Shown in pieces: positions 36,999 through 47,510 of a DNA stretch of 64,000 nt. Source of the stretch: Odontocerum albicorne (Eukaryota; Arthropoda; Insecta; Trichoptera; Odontoceridae). The stretch lies in the NCBI GenBank assembly GCA_949825065.1, contig OX463846.1, forward strand, positions 12,520,177 to 12,584,176, written 5' to 3'. Below the pieces are notes generated by a model, which was given only the letters and a program-made list of their open reading frames with translations, was not told the origin of the DNA and did no database searches. Within the stretch, counting starts at the first letter, position 1; the number at the start of each line of letters is the position of its first letter. Made by a program: the position numbers and the translations under genes.

Positions 36999-37222
36999 TT
37001 GTTGTCTATAGTACTACCTGGTGGGCTTATTGCCATGTGGCCCACCATGTTTTATTGGTGCACCAGGCCCATTTCTACCAACCAACCAGAGAAATGTTAA
37101 AAATCATCTTACATAAGTGGTTAATATAGACTGGGGACATTCCCACATTTTAGGTAACTATCGGGAATTAACCAGGGAACCCAAGGGTTGATAGGCGTCT
37201 TACCAATGAAGCCACGGAGATT
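36999..37222 (-). mobile_element. tRNA-derived SINE with internal insertion
   Basis: Plus-strand landmarks are TACTACCTGGTGGGCTTATT, GCCATGTGGC, ACCAACCAACCAGAGAAATG, then GGGAATTAACCAGGGAACCC and GGCGTCTTACCAATGAAGCC. A 20-30 bp stretch (CACCATGTTTTATTGGTG, itself a small palindrome) interrupts the body. Confidence 0.75.
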
Positions 37223-37976
37223 TATGTAATTTAGACGCAGTTTTATTTACTTTTTTTACTATTAAAAATATATATTAATAGACGGTTATTCTATACCTAT
37301 GTTACGTACAAGGTGTAGCTCATTACCGTATGAAAAAAATATATAATAACCACCTGAGTTTTGTAAAATGCCATTGAATGCTAATAAAGCGATAATACAA
37401 ATTAGGTATGGTTACTATTTAAATAGCAATTCTTAGTAAGGTATTGCATCTTAGTCCAAAATATTTCATAGAGCCTTCCATTTTTGGAACAGTATTTTTT
37501 GTTAAAATTTTACATAGTTTATATTGTACATTGGTATAAAAGATGAAAATTTGTAGTAACGTTTCACGATTCAAAATAAACATATACCATATACTCGTAT
37601 ATGTTTATTTTATACACATCTGTTGATTACATATTATCCACGCGGCCTTCATTAAAATAAATCTAGTTTTTAGACAAATAATAATCAAACAAATGCGTAA
37701 TTAAATAGGTCAAAATATGGACAACTTAAATATTTCACGAGAAGAGATCCACAGTAGCATTTTTGTTTATCAATTATTTTAAAGCAAATTATTCAGAAAA
37801 CAAACATACCAAAATTCATAATAATTGTTTTCAACTCATCGAAATTGGTGAAAACATTTTAAGCGAAAGAATGAGAGCATATTTTAAATATTGTATTTCT
37901 ATCTCAAAATTGCATTTTATGTGTAAAAATAAAACAAACAAAAACGATATGCTTTTGTTTGTTGTACTGTAGTATA
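37223..37976. other. Gene-free stretch with palindrome
   Basis: AT-rich. It contains an exact 14-bp inverted repeat: AAAATAAACATATA (37573-37586) and TATATGTTTATTTT (37598-37611), with an 11-base loop carrying ACTCG. Ends at the TA target of the mariner (37975-37976). Confidence 0.5.
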
Positions 37977-38007
37977 TTAGGTCCTTACATATGAAATTGG
38001 CGTTTTG
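37977..38007. repeat. mariner terminal inverted repeat, left
   Basis: Exact inverse of 39234-39264 over 31 bases; the transposase binds and cuts here. Adjacent inner sequence diverges at once (TTTGGGAGG versus CCGTACTGG). Confidence 0.97.
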
Positions 38008-38124
38008 TTTGGGAGGAACATAAAGTTGATTTTTTTTTAATATAATATATTTATTTAATCAAAGTATGTACCATTGCTATCTATGCACTTTTGCCATCTC
38101 ATAGGTAGTTCATCGATCCCTTTA

Positions 38125-39075
38125 CTAAAAAAAACCATTCGGACGGGAATCAATAAAATCTTTGAAGTCGGTTTGGACTGCCCCATCGGAGTTGAATTTT
38201 TTCCCTTGCAAGAAGTTATCCAAATTTCGAAAAAAATAGTAATCTGTTGGGGCAAGGTCCGGAGAGTACGGTGGATGTCTTAGACATTCCAATTGAAGCT
38301 CTTCTAATTTGGTAGCCGTCTGTTGTGCAGTGTGTGGTCTAGCGTTATCATGAAGCAGCAGTGGCCTAGAGCGATTAACCAGCCTCGGTTGTTTAGCAGC
38401 TAGCTTTTCCATCATGGTTTGCAGTTGCTGACAATAGACATCTGCCGTAATCGTCTGGCCAGATTTAAGAAAGCTGTAGTGAACGACACCAGCACTAGTC
38501 CACCAAACGCTCACAAGTAACTTTTTTGGAGTCAATTTTCGCTTGGGGCATGGTTTGGCTGGTTCGGCAGGGTTCAGCCATTGCGATGAGCGCTTCCGAT
38601 TATCATACAGGATCCACTTTTCATCACAGGTAATGATTCGATTCAAAATCCCTTCATTATTGTGCCGGTTGAGTAATGCAACGCAGCAGTCAACGCGCGT
38701 TTGTTGATTTGCTTCACTCAATTCGTGAGGTACCCACCTTTCAAGCTTTTTCACCTTCCCAATTTGCTTCAAGTGGATTAAAACAGTTTTATCACTAACA
38801 CCGCAGCCTGCAGCTAACTCGGACGTGGTTTGCGATGGATCCGCTTCCACAATAGCCTTCAATTCTTCATTATCAACTTTGGTCTCCGGCCGTCCACAGG
38901 GCTTGTTCTGCAGGTCGAAATTTCCAGAACGAAAACGTTGGAACCAAAAACGCACTGTGTTTTCTTTTGCGGCACCGTCGCCATACACATCATTAATCCT
39001 TCGAGCCGTTTCTGCAGCACTGGTGCCACGGTGGAACTCGTACTCGTAAATAACGCGATATTTCAAGTTTTCCAT
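38125..39075 (-). CDS. mariner transposase, frameshifted at C-terminus
   Basis: Cut-and-paste DNA transposase. I chose the start at MENLKYRV (39075); an in-frame upstream Met (39096) would add seven residues. Counted from the upstream Met, the N-terminus has paired helix-turn-helix DNA-binding regions (about residues 10-115) with GRPETKVD between them. The linker WVPHEL is at 121-126. Catalytic motifs are ITCDEKW (D158), LLHDNARPH (D250) and YSPDLAPTD (D285), with 34 residues between the last two aspartates: the D,D34D triad. The frame stops after NGFF because of a run of eight T (minus strand, 38127-38134). The other frame continues with SKGIDELPMRWQKCIDSNGT and stops near 38055, the normal mariner end. 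One base in the run accounts for the break. The sequence resembles the cecropia-type (SETMAR-related) branch; that is an impression. Confidence 0.95.
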   Translation of the reverse strand: MENLKYRVIYEYEFHRGTSAAETARRINDVYGDGAAKENTVRFWFQRFRSGNFDLQNKPCGRPETKVDNEELKAIVEADPSQTTSELAAGCGVSDKTVLIHLKQIGKVKKLERWVPHELSEANQQTRVDCCVALLNRHNNEGILNRIITCDEKWILYDNRKRSSQWLNPAEPAKPCPKRKLTPKKLLVSVWWTSAGVVHYSFLKSGQTITADVYCQQLQTMMEKLAAKQPRLVNRSRPLLLHDNARPHTAQQTATKLEELQLECLRHPPYSPDLAPTDYYFFRNLDNFLQGKKFNSDGAVQTDFKDFIDSRPNGFF

Positions 39076-39233
39076 TTTGTAAACTGAGTGACGCAAAGAA
39101 AAAAAACAATTGAGGAAAAAACAAATGAATTATAATTTTCGAAACACAAATACTTGAGTAAATAGCTGTATAAATTTTAATTTGGAATTCCTAACCAAAG
39201 AGAAGATATTTGAGATCAAAGTTGCCAGTACGG

Positions 39234-39264
39234 CAAAACGCCAATTTCATATGTAAGGACCTAA
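39234..39264. repeat. mariner terminal inverted repeat, right
   Basis: Exact inverse of 37977-38007; upstream end relative to the transposase gene. Followed by the TA target duplication at 39265-39266. Confidence 0.97.
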
Positions 39265-39487
39265 TATTACTTTCGTTGTATACAGTTACAACCTGGCAAT
39301 TATTACAATGTGGCTGTATTACAATGTGGAAATCATTTTCAACTAACTAGAAATATGTTAAATAAGTCGTAAGCAAAAACCAGACTGGAATCCTTTTTAA
39401 AAAAACCTGAGTTCCAACGGGAATCGAAACCGCAACATCCGGACTGGAAGACAAGCATCTTACTAACTAGGACACGGAAGTCATCGA
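39265..39487 (-). mobile_element. tRNA-derived SINE, near full length, host of mariner
   Basis: Plus-strand landmarks are TATTACTTTCGTTGTATACA (3' tail), CAACTAACTAGAAATATGTT, AACCAGACTGGAATCC, GTTCCAACGGGAATCGAAAC (B box inverted), GGACTGGAAGACAAGCATCT and TACTAACTAGGACACGG (A box inverted). The mariner right end abuts the SINE tail directly, so the transposon landed in the TA of the tail. Confidence 0.85.
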
Positions 39488-40740
39488 ATATTACTATTAT
39501 GTTTTCATACTAGGAGATATTTTGAATGGTAAATAGGACATTTTGAAATTGATTTATATTTCCGGACAATCACATACACAACATGGCACCAAATATTTAG
39601 TGACAGTTACAAAATGTAATAAAGATGTCATAATGTGATAGCGCAGGTCACACGTATATTACAGACAAGTGCTCTAGATCTGTAATACGACGGACTCAAC
39701 TGGGTTACTGGTACTTGAAGCCATCGAGATGGCACATAACATACACTCATTTAGATCGAAACGAATCAACTTTTGACCTGATGATGGACATGAATCACCC
39801 CTTTGTAACAATCAAAGAAACGGACAAACAACGATATTTCAATACGGGGAATATGCCAAGTAGTTTGACGAGGAATTAGAAATAATTAAAAAAATTAAAA
39901 TAGTGGGACGATGCTTCACGGTGCAAACAAATTGTTGAAAGTTACGAAGTATATATTTAAAAATGTACTGTCATTCATACAGGTCGATCATACCAAAATA
40001 TTCAGTATATTCAGGGATCAAGATACATTGTAATGGTGACGAGACATGTTACAAAATGAGCATCCGTGGATATATCCAAATGGGAGATATCCAGATGTAT
40101 GTGTAGGAGCAAAAATGCGATAGCGTATAGGTTGACATTAATGGATTTTTCATATGACTAATTAACTGTAAGAGTTATCGTGTTTTGCAGATAGAACAGA
40201 ATATATAGTATAAATTACAGGACTGTGAGTTTCAATGTTTATCTCTTCAACAGTCCCACCCATCTGCTCCCCATTTACGCACAGCAACGAGTCAGCTGAT
40301 ATACACAAAAAACCACAACTCAAGACTGCAAATAACTATGAATTCATACAAATTCCTGACACCAACACATATCTACAAGCTACATGGAAGTTAAATCTGT
40401 AATACTCGAAACTAATAACAATAAAATGTGTTAAGGAAAAACATACCTGCAAGGATAATGTTTGTTATTTTCTAGTAAAAACTAGAAACTGTCAATTTTA
40501 ATGAAATTGGCAGATGCCAAATGTACGCCGACTGCTTAACGTCCTGGAAATGTGAATGTCGTATTCAAATGTGTCCAACCCAAAAGTGAACTGACAGGCC
40601 ATTGCAGGAAGATGGAAGTTTTCAGATATAAACGTCTGCGTATGAAAAAAACACATGGCTTGACTTCACGAAAATAATAATCATCACTGTACATATGTCA
40701 CTAGAATAGTAAGGAGACGAAACAAAAAGATATTAAAATG
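39488..40740. other. Gene-free stretch
   Basis: Unique sequence of slightly mixed composition. If the exon at 40750-40835 is real, this would be the start of its first intron. Confidence 0.35.
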
Positions 40741-41300
40741 CTTACTCACATGCGTAAACCACCTTGTCCGTTTATAACGCGAGTTATTTTCACCTGTCTG
40801 AGATACTCAAAACTTTCGCGCACGGCATTATTCATTCGACAATTTCAACTTTTCTATCGGACCGCACAAGTAAACCGAAGCGACACCGGCCACACGTCTA
40901 CCACACTTGACCGCTAAGTGGAAATGAATTTAAATACATAAACTTTATTATTGCACGCCCGCACCTACCTTCGTCTAATCTGCGGCCCGAAATATATCGG
41001 CGCGAGTTGTTTCTGAAACGAACGTACCACGAGGAAAGTGACAGAACGATTGCTTAGTATAAATGTAGAGAGATGGATGGGAATTCAACTTTTGAATAAA
41101 ATCGCAATACTGGTTAGGAGCGTTCGTCTGAGCGCGATAGAACCTGGATACATACTAGCGAATGAGATCGCTAGATAAATAATTGCGACAGAAGAGTTGC
41201 GTCACCAGTGTGGAGCGCTGTGCGCCGCGTGGATGTGCATAGCAGTGTAGTTCGCGAGTCTATGCGAATTGTATACCTTCAAATGCTCATTCACGTGCTG
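40741..41300 (-). promoter_or_regulatory. CpG-rich candidate promoter / 5' UTR
   Basis: This block is richer in GC and CpG than the long AT-rich flanks (GCGGCCCGAAATATATCGGC, GGCGCGAG, GCGCGATAG, GTGCGCCGCGTGG). On the minus strand it leads into a short open frame ending at a consensus donor, GTGAGTAAG. That is the usual layout of a promoter, 5' UTR and first exon. No single TSS can be chosen; TCAGACG on the minus strand near 41128 is one initiator-like site. Inference from composition and splice site only. Confidence 0.3.
40750..40835 (-). CDS. Candidate first coding exon, product unknown
   Basis: On the minus strand an ATG at 40835, with an in-frame TGA a few codons upstream, opens MNNAVRESFEYLRQVKITRV, then INGQGGLR. 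After 28 codons plus two bases it meets the donor GTGAGTAAG (40749-40741), which matches the intron side of the donor consensus perfectly; the base before it is T, not G. Reading through would hit a stop at once, so splicing would be required. A second donor-like CAG|GTGAAA lies at 40793. The position at the edge of a CpG-rich block supports a first exon. No family recognised and the following exon was not found. Confidence 0.28.
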
Positions 41301-42326
41301 TGATACAAGAAAATAAAACTAATTAATTTTTAGAGCTATAACACCGAAACCCAGCCCACTGTGTAAGACAAATCGGAAGTATCGAAAATAAAATTTAAAA
41401 AACTTGCGCGACATGAACTTGATTCAGATGTTCAATACGTATTCAAGTCTCGTCGACAAGCATTTTGGAAGGAATCTCCCGGCCACAAAAGAAACAATGG
41501 AACGCGTCAGATAACTTTATCAGTCAAACGAATAACGGATGTACCCAATGGTAGCGATGGAAGCGAGGTGAATCAGGCAGGACGCGTCCGTAGCTCGGCG
41601 GTACGTTATGAAAATTACAAGGTATTTAAAATAACAGAATTTTAAAATATGAAATTAAAATTTCATCCAAAATATACATATAAAAACAATAAGACACAAG
41701 AACTTTGAGATAAATAATAGGTACGAGTATAAATGAGTCAAGGGAATCGCAAGTGAAAAAAGGTAACGGTTACACATTAATTAGGTGCGGGCATTGCAGG
41801 AATGTGGAGGCTCATATCCTGTGGAATAAAATGCCAGTAAAGCAAGAATATCCCCTTTCATATTTGTATCCTAAAATTGAATACTCGAGCAAAACAAGAA
41901 GAAAAAATATTTGACATATAAAATAGAATGTATTTGTTTGTTATTTGATAGTACAATCATGAACGGCCATACTTATCTGGTCTGTTCCTTCGTGTTTTCA
42001 AGGACTAAAGTGTAACGTTCATTATAATCAAGATCATCATCTTCCTGTCGTATAACTCATCACTGAATCTTCCTGTCGTATAAACCGTGACCCCGATGAT
42101 AGCCCTTGATGACTCATATGCATACATCCCTACACTCCGTGGTTCGAAGAGCAGTTGTTAAGGGTAGTCCAGTTGCATCTCTCTCTCTTGGTCAGTCCAA
42201 TGCATTTGTTTATTTATTTTTATTTGAGTATATTATATGACAAGAAATTTTATAAGTACATAATCTGTGAAAATAAAAAAACAACAGGTACTTTAACGCG
42301 GACACACAAGTTTCACATTAAAAATA
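41301..42326. other. Gene-free stretch
   Basis: Continues with mixed composition to about 41610 (GAAGCGAGG, GGACGCGTCCG palindrome at about 41580-41590), then AT-rich. A short direct repeat, ATCTTCCTGTCGTATAA, occurs near 42039 and 42066. The last two bases (TA) are the pogo target duplication. Confidence 0.4.
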
Positions 42327-43176
42327 CAGGTAGTCGCCGACTTACGACCGCACTCGGCTCCGATAAACAGGTCGTAAGTTGATCTGGTCGTTAGTCGGCC
42401 TATGCAATAATTTCCGTACATAAGTAAATTATAGTGTGTGATGATATTATAAGGCTGTTTTCTATGTTCTTGTTATAATCAGTGTATCACCACTGTCATT
42501 TATCGGGTTTCTCTATGCTTTCTTTTTTATTATTTTTCGAGTTTGTCTTTGCTATCTTTATCATATCATGTCAGCATGCAGCTGATATTCGAATATCTTG
42601 ACGTATTGCTTTGTTTTTTATTTTTACATTTGTTAGGATTATTAACCCATTAAAAAACCCGTAAAAATTATGCTTCACTAAAATTGGTTAAATATTATAA
42701 TAATAAAACATATGAAAATACAAAATACAGGCGTTTGTTATACATATCAACTTTTTATTGGCCGCTTGTTTATTTTTTTGCATGAACATGGTGAGCTTTG
42801 TCTGGATTGTTTGTTTCTCCTTCTCCTCCTCGTATATTTCACGATATGGGCGAAACACGTCGTGTGCCATCCGTTCAATCCTTGCAAGTCGTTCGATGTT
42901 TGGGTCCATCTCTTCAAAATGCGCAAGAAGTTTTCATTTTCCTTTTAGTAGACATCTCGGAAGGGCTTAAAAATGCTTATAACAAGACAACACATCCTTA
43001 TTGGACGAAGCCGCAGCTAATACTGACCGCGACGCGCACATGCGCATAGTAATACAATATGTAGCGTACATGGACTGCTAGCGCCACGCTTAGCGCAAGC
43101 GGACAACCAATCACGGATTGTGGTCGTAAAGTCGAACAGTCGTAAGTCGCATAGGTCGTAAGTCGACGACTACCTG
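42327..43176. mobile_element. pogo/Tigger-like non-autonomous transposon, 850 bp
   Basis: The ends are CAGGTAGTCGCCGACTTACG (42327 onward) and the inverse of CAGGTAGTCGTCGACTTACG (43176 backward): 24 bp with one mismatch, flanked by TA (42325-42326 and 43177-43178). CAG termini with TA duplication fit the Tc1/mariner-pogo (Tigger) group. Inside each end the core GTCGTAAGT or its inverse recurs two or three times (for example 43141-43170), probably transposase-binding repeats. The interior has only a ~70-residue frame, so the element is a deletion derivative that needs a transposase from elsewhere. Confidence 0.85.
42688..42909 (-). pseudogene. Possible transposase C-terminal remnant in pogo-like element
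   Basis: A 73-residue frame starts MDPNIERLARIERMAHDVFR, continues with a charged helical run (YREIYEEEKEKQ) and ends in hydrophobic AT-driven sequence. It lies wholly within the 850-bp element, oriented so that its 3' end faces the left terminus. A remnant of the lost transposase or accessory gene is plausible, but no DDE or HTH motif is visible. Confidence 0.35.
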
Positions 43177-43389
43177 TAAACTATAAATTACTGCGTAGTG
43201 AAGCGGACGAGAATATATCGAAATACTTGGTTTAAAAATATTAAAATAAGTAATGAAGGGGGGGGGATCCCAATAGAAATAATAAAATAAATCGATTTAT
43301 ACGAATATTATATTCTCGTATAATTTATCCAAATCGCATTCGTTAGATTCACTTGTAAAAAGATTGTTCCTACTCCCTGAGTTTATCAT

Positions 43390-43640
43390 ATATCTTGATG
43401 GTGCAGGAGATACTCGTACCACCGGCGAGAGAAGGTTGGATCGCGAGCCTCGGTTGGTGTTCTCGGGTCATCGCACACGGGGAGTTCTCTTCCGCAACCG
43501 AGTATGCATAACCTTCGTGCGAGAGAGGCCGATCGGCTCGGCAACCGAGCCAATCACCTTGTGGCCGACACTCCAGCTCAGCAGTGTACTGTACTGCGTA
43601 TAGCAAACAAACCGGACTGGCTCGCCACAAAGTGCTAACT
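43390..43640. other. GC-rich island with hairpin
   Basis: CpG-rich block with stem GGCTCGG-CAA-CCGAGCC (about 43534-43550) and a CTGTACTGC repeat near its end. Overlapping frames on both strands lack domains. Candidate promoter or regulatory element. Confidence 0.35.
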
Positions 43641-44072
43641 CTGTTCTGTTATAAGTTATAACAAAGAGGCAAATAATAATGACGGCTGGGATGAACCCAC
43701 TCTAAGCGGTCGGTAAAGAAAAAAACAAAAATATTATTGATATGCGAATAATTTTCAAGTCCGTATAAAGTGACTGGTATCATTCAGACATTGGCATGGC
43801 AGTCGTTCTAGAAACAAATATCACGTTTCATTTTGCGTCACAAAAACTTGTGACGTTACATGTACTCGTATTGTCAACACCTAAAGGTACTTGGGGTACG
43901 ATGCGATGAGGAAATGTCAAATAATGATGATCAGTAATTGAGAGATGTGACGAGGAAAAACTGTAAATAATATATGGGATTTGAAGTAAAAGAGGTTTCA
44001 TTAGATATCTGAACATTCGGTGCCAAGATTAATAGTCATGTTCCGCAAATTAAGCATTAAATAAACCAATTT

Positions 44073-44286
44073 TGTATTATATTACACTTTCATTGTAAAC
44101 AGTTCAATCTGGCAGATTTATGATCGTTTGGTAATCTCTTCCAGCCAACCAGAAATATATTAAAGAGGCCTTAAGCGAAGACCAAATTGGGATGCTTTTT
44201 AAAACAACTGGGTTCCGACGGCAAGCGAACCGACAACGCTTGGATTGGAAGACAAGCATCTTACCAACTAGGCCAAAGACGTCGTC
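44073..44286 (-). mobile_element. tRNA-derived SINE, near full length
   Basis: Plus-strand landmarks are TATTACACTTTCATTGTA, CAATCTGGCAGATTTATGAT, CTTCCAGCCAACCAGAAATA, TTAAAGAGGCCTTAAGCG, then GGGTTCCGACGGCAAGCGAA (B box inverted), TTGGATTGGAAGACAAGCAT and CTTACCAACTAGGCCAAAGA (A box inverted). One of the two most complete copies. Confidence 0.88.
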
Positions 44287-47168
44287 ACCAGTTTATCGTG
44301 TAATTTATTAACTTAGAAACAATAATTAATGCTCATTATTATTTATTAAATCTTTAATTCTGAATAATTAATATTTGGCGAAAAAAACTTAATCCCAAAA
44401 GATTTAAACATTTTTAGAATATAAATTTAGAACACGAATGAGAATAGGAAAGACGACCAAGAAAAAGAGAAAAAAATGTGCCAGCCAGCGCTTTCTCCTT
44501 TCTACGCTCGGCCATAAGATGCACGCTTTTTTCTTTGTCATGAATGAAATTGCAGCACGTCGTTATTCACAACTTAAAACATTATCAAATCAAAGAGTTA
44601 TGCAACTTAAAATGTTATAATAATATCTAACCGTTATACCATTCTTACGTAACGTGGCAAGTTCATTTTTTTATCAATCTTTTGCATAAATTTCTGTGCT
44701 CCAAGCTTCAATGTCACAGCAGGTGTGATAAAGTACATTATGAGAATATATGCATAAACGTACTAAAAGAGTTTCTCGCGTTACTACAAAGCTACAGACG
44801 ACCTGAAAGATACTTATTTTCACAATAAACACAAAATATTTTATTAAAAAAAGGACAAATGGATAATAAATGATAATAAATAATTGCAAATAGAAAAAAA
44901 TCACTGAAAAACGAGTAAAAAAAATGCTATTTAATGTTAAAAATAAATTTTGGAAAAATACAAAACACTAATTAATGAACCAGATAAACAAATTCGTATC
45001 TCACATATAAAATATTATATGTGTGAAACGAGTAGACTAGAAATGTGATACGCAAGGCAAACTGCATGTTACTACTAGGTCTTTGCAGAAAGCAGTCGAT
45101 ACTACAATATAATAAATGTATTTATTGGTTTCTGACTGGGCGATGAAATCAAAATTGTCATTAGGAGTGTGTATACGAGTATTATCACTTTATGTTATCG
45201 AATATGATAAAAATATATGAACCAGCTTCGAGTCTTGAAATATTAAAAGGTTTTAATTCGTTTAAGTTTTCGCGACATCTTTCATATCTATAGTTTTAAA
45301 TTGTCGTTTAATTTCTTTGTAGAAATTTGTTTGAGATTAATTCATAATTTTGATTAGTACGATTATATTATTTATTTTCAGCTTTCTTTCTGCATTTCAC
45401 GACTATGTGTAGAAACGGGCGTTGTAATATTTTTTTTTTGTTTCAAGAAAGTAAATTATCCAACAAAATATGAAAATATTATTAATTCTATAGGAGCATA
45501 AAATTAGTGCGTCATAGCAATGTTCAACAAACATTAATTATAATGTCCAAAAAATTCCGTTATGGGTCTAAAATCCCATGTAAACATCCGATTTTTTACA
45601 AGTGTTTCTTCTCTGACGTATCGGACTTCGGACTGCGTCTATCGAGTTCAGCAATTCATTAAATTAATACATAAAGTTACAATAAATATTTGATATTTTA
45701 GTTGACACAGGCGTGTGCGACCTCCATTTTTTATTGAAGAACTGCAGAAGTGAAGCCTTAATAGAACATTATATATTTAGTAGCTTTAACAACAAAAGTA
45801 GTTGAGATATTTTTTGTTAAGTAGGTATAGGGTCTTTCAAATTGAGCGGTTTTTTTTTAATTCTTGAATAAAACACAGATGGCGTCGCGAACTTGCCTGG
45901 GTCATCATTTTTTCTCCATCATATATCATCATTTTTTTTCCAATATATTATTTTTGTATCGTCAATGGATATACTATAAAAGTAGGTAATTTATTAACAC
46001 TTAAAAAGTCAAGTTTAAAATTATTTGACGAAATATTTATCTATAAAAATTACGCAATAAATAGGGCAAAATATATCAAAATCTTTGTTAACCAATTTTT
46101 TGCTTACCTCTAAGCCAAAGAAACGAAGATGTCAACTTTGATAACACAGGTCACATGTGCAAAACAAACAAAATGGACGATGACACGTGCGTTGTGCATA
46201 TTCTTTGCAAATTGGACGTTTTCTATTTACGATGGGTTCAAATTCAAGTAAACTCACAATGGGAACGCTCAAAGGTCGCCCTGAGCACGCTCTGTCCGAG
46301 ATCACACCATTGAAATGTGCGCATAAATTACAGTCCTTTAAAATATAACAGTTCAAGAGCGCATACTCGTACAGAGCAAAATAGGGGCAATAAATCAAGA
46401 CGAGAAAAGGTTCCAGTCAATTGTATTGCGAGCGATAACATCTTGTTGCTCTGCTGTAACCTACTTTGATACTTTCTGACAGTTTATGATGCTTTATTAC
46501 ACACATATACAGTATATCATCTTATATTACTGTCTCTTTTGCTGGAGGAAGATATATAAGCTGCTATAAAGTCACTGAATCTCTTGACATTTTTTTTCTA
46601 TAGACGACAACAATTCAATTCTTCATGCACAATTTTAATAAAAAATAAAACATTATAGTTATGAAGAAGATGTATGAATCCACTTGTCGTAGGATCACAT
46701 ACAGCTAATTAATATGTAATAATCATTTTTCAAGTATTTTAATATCCTTTCGTAAGGAAATAGTGCTTATTAAAGAGATGAACTTGAAATGATTAGTTCT
46801 GGAGTTATTAAATTAATGTTAATTATATAAACATAAGATGTAAATTGTTGTAAATATTGTTTTTGTCAAAGATAAGAGACGTGAATTTCGTATTTGATTT
46901 TGTATATATTATGAAGAAGTACTTATATGTCCGCGAGTATTTTGGAAAATTAGCAACTGTGACCTTAAATTCTAAACAAAGAAAACAATCTCCAATAACA
47001 AAAGGAATGTATCCTTGGATACACATTATTTGTGGCGTAACTTATGTTAGATATGCCAAGAGACAAATATTATGGAAGATTATGGAATGTAAAATTTCAA
47101 TTCTTGTCAAATAAACGAACTTAAATTATGGATTTAGAATTCACTCCAAATAACACACCTAATGAATA
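44287..47168. other. Gene-free stretch
   Basis: AT-rich and unique. At about 45826 the sequence ATAGGGTCTTTCAAATTGAG followed by a T run looks like a transposon terminus, but no partner end was found. ORFs at 46132-46398 (minus) and 46857-47114 (plus) have no convincing domain. Confidence 0.4.
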
Positions 47169-47218
47169 TATACCGTTACAAAAAAGTGGAATAAACAGTG
47201 TTTGATAAAATAAATTAC
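47169..47218 (+). repeat. Dispersed repeat, second copy of 31234-31283
   Basis: About 48 of 50 positions match 31234-31283 (one extra A in the A run, one C/T change). The common block ends at AAATTAC in both copies, suggesting a shared element 3' end. Confidence 0.85.
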
Positions 47219-47267
47219 AATGAATATATACTTGTATCACATTACAAGACATGTCTCTGACTTGGTG

Positions 47268-47334
47268 GTTTGTATAATTAGGTATTAACGTCCTTATTTA
47301 TTAAGTAAAGACGTAAATACCTAATTATACAAAC
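47268..47334. ncRNA. pre-miRNA-like hairpin, 67 nt
   Basis: GTTTGTATAATTAGGTATT (47268-47286) and its inverse are part of a 29-bp stem with two mismatches. The other arm is 47306-47334 and the loop is nine bases (TTTATTAAG). Length and loop size suit a miRNA precursor, but the near-perfect complementarity also suits a small foldback element or siRNA source. The ATTAGGTATT/AATACCTAAT arms are equally long on both strands. No seed is recognised. It sits 50 bases downstream of a dispersed repeat, which leans towards a mobile origin. Confidence 0.4.
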
Positions 47335-47421
47335 GTATAAACGTACTGTATAGTCGTACGTATGTTGGCATTCATTAATATTACGAAATTCTACAAAACC
47401 TTAATTCATCAATATTTTTCT

Positions 47422-47510
47422 TTTATTGTGTACATAGTTAACAATGGTACATCTGGCGAGTTTATTGCTCTACAACAATTTCTTCCAGCCAACCAGTATT
47501 AATTTTAATT
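47422..47510 (-). mobile_element. SINE 3' fragment
   Basis: TACATCTGGCGAGTTTATTG and TTTCTTCCAGCCAACCAGTA match the tail-side body; the head is missing. Confidence 0.65.

Larger units (their letters stand above)
37977..39264 (-). mobile_element. mariner transposon, near-intact, 1288 bp
   Basis: A complete mariner bounded by perfect 31-bp terminal inverted repeats starting TTAGGTCCTTACATATGAAA (37977-38007 and 39234-39264) and flanked by TA duplications (37975-37976, 39265-39266). Length, TIRs and TA target are textbook mariner. It carries one transposase gene on the minus strand, disrupted by a single one-base slip near the C-terminus. Identity of the two TIRs and the long open frame point to recent activity. 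It sits exactly at the 3' tail of a SINE copy. Confidence 0.98.

Noticed and set aside
38825..39087. Plus-strand ORFs over the mariner
   Set aside because: Antisense shadows of the transposase gene.
45826..45880. Transposon-terminus-like ATAGGGTCTTTCAAATTGAGCGG
   Set aside because: No matching inverted end or target duplication was found in the window, so it is not listed as an element.
46132..46398. Minus ORF with a Cys-rich end resembling a CCCH zinc finger (ICKEYAQRTCHRPFCLFC)
   Set aside because: The Cys spacing does not fit C-x7-9-C-x4-6-C-x3-H because the final His is absent; no second finger and no exon context.
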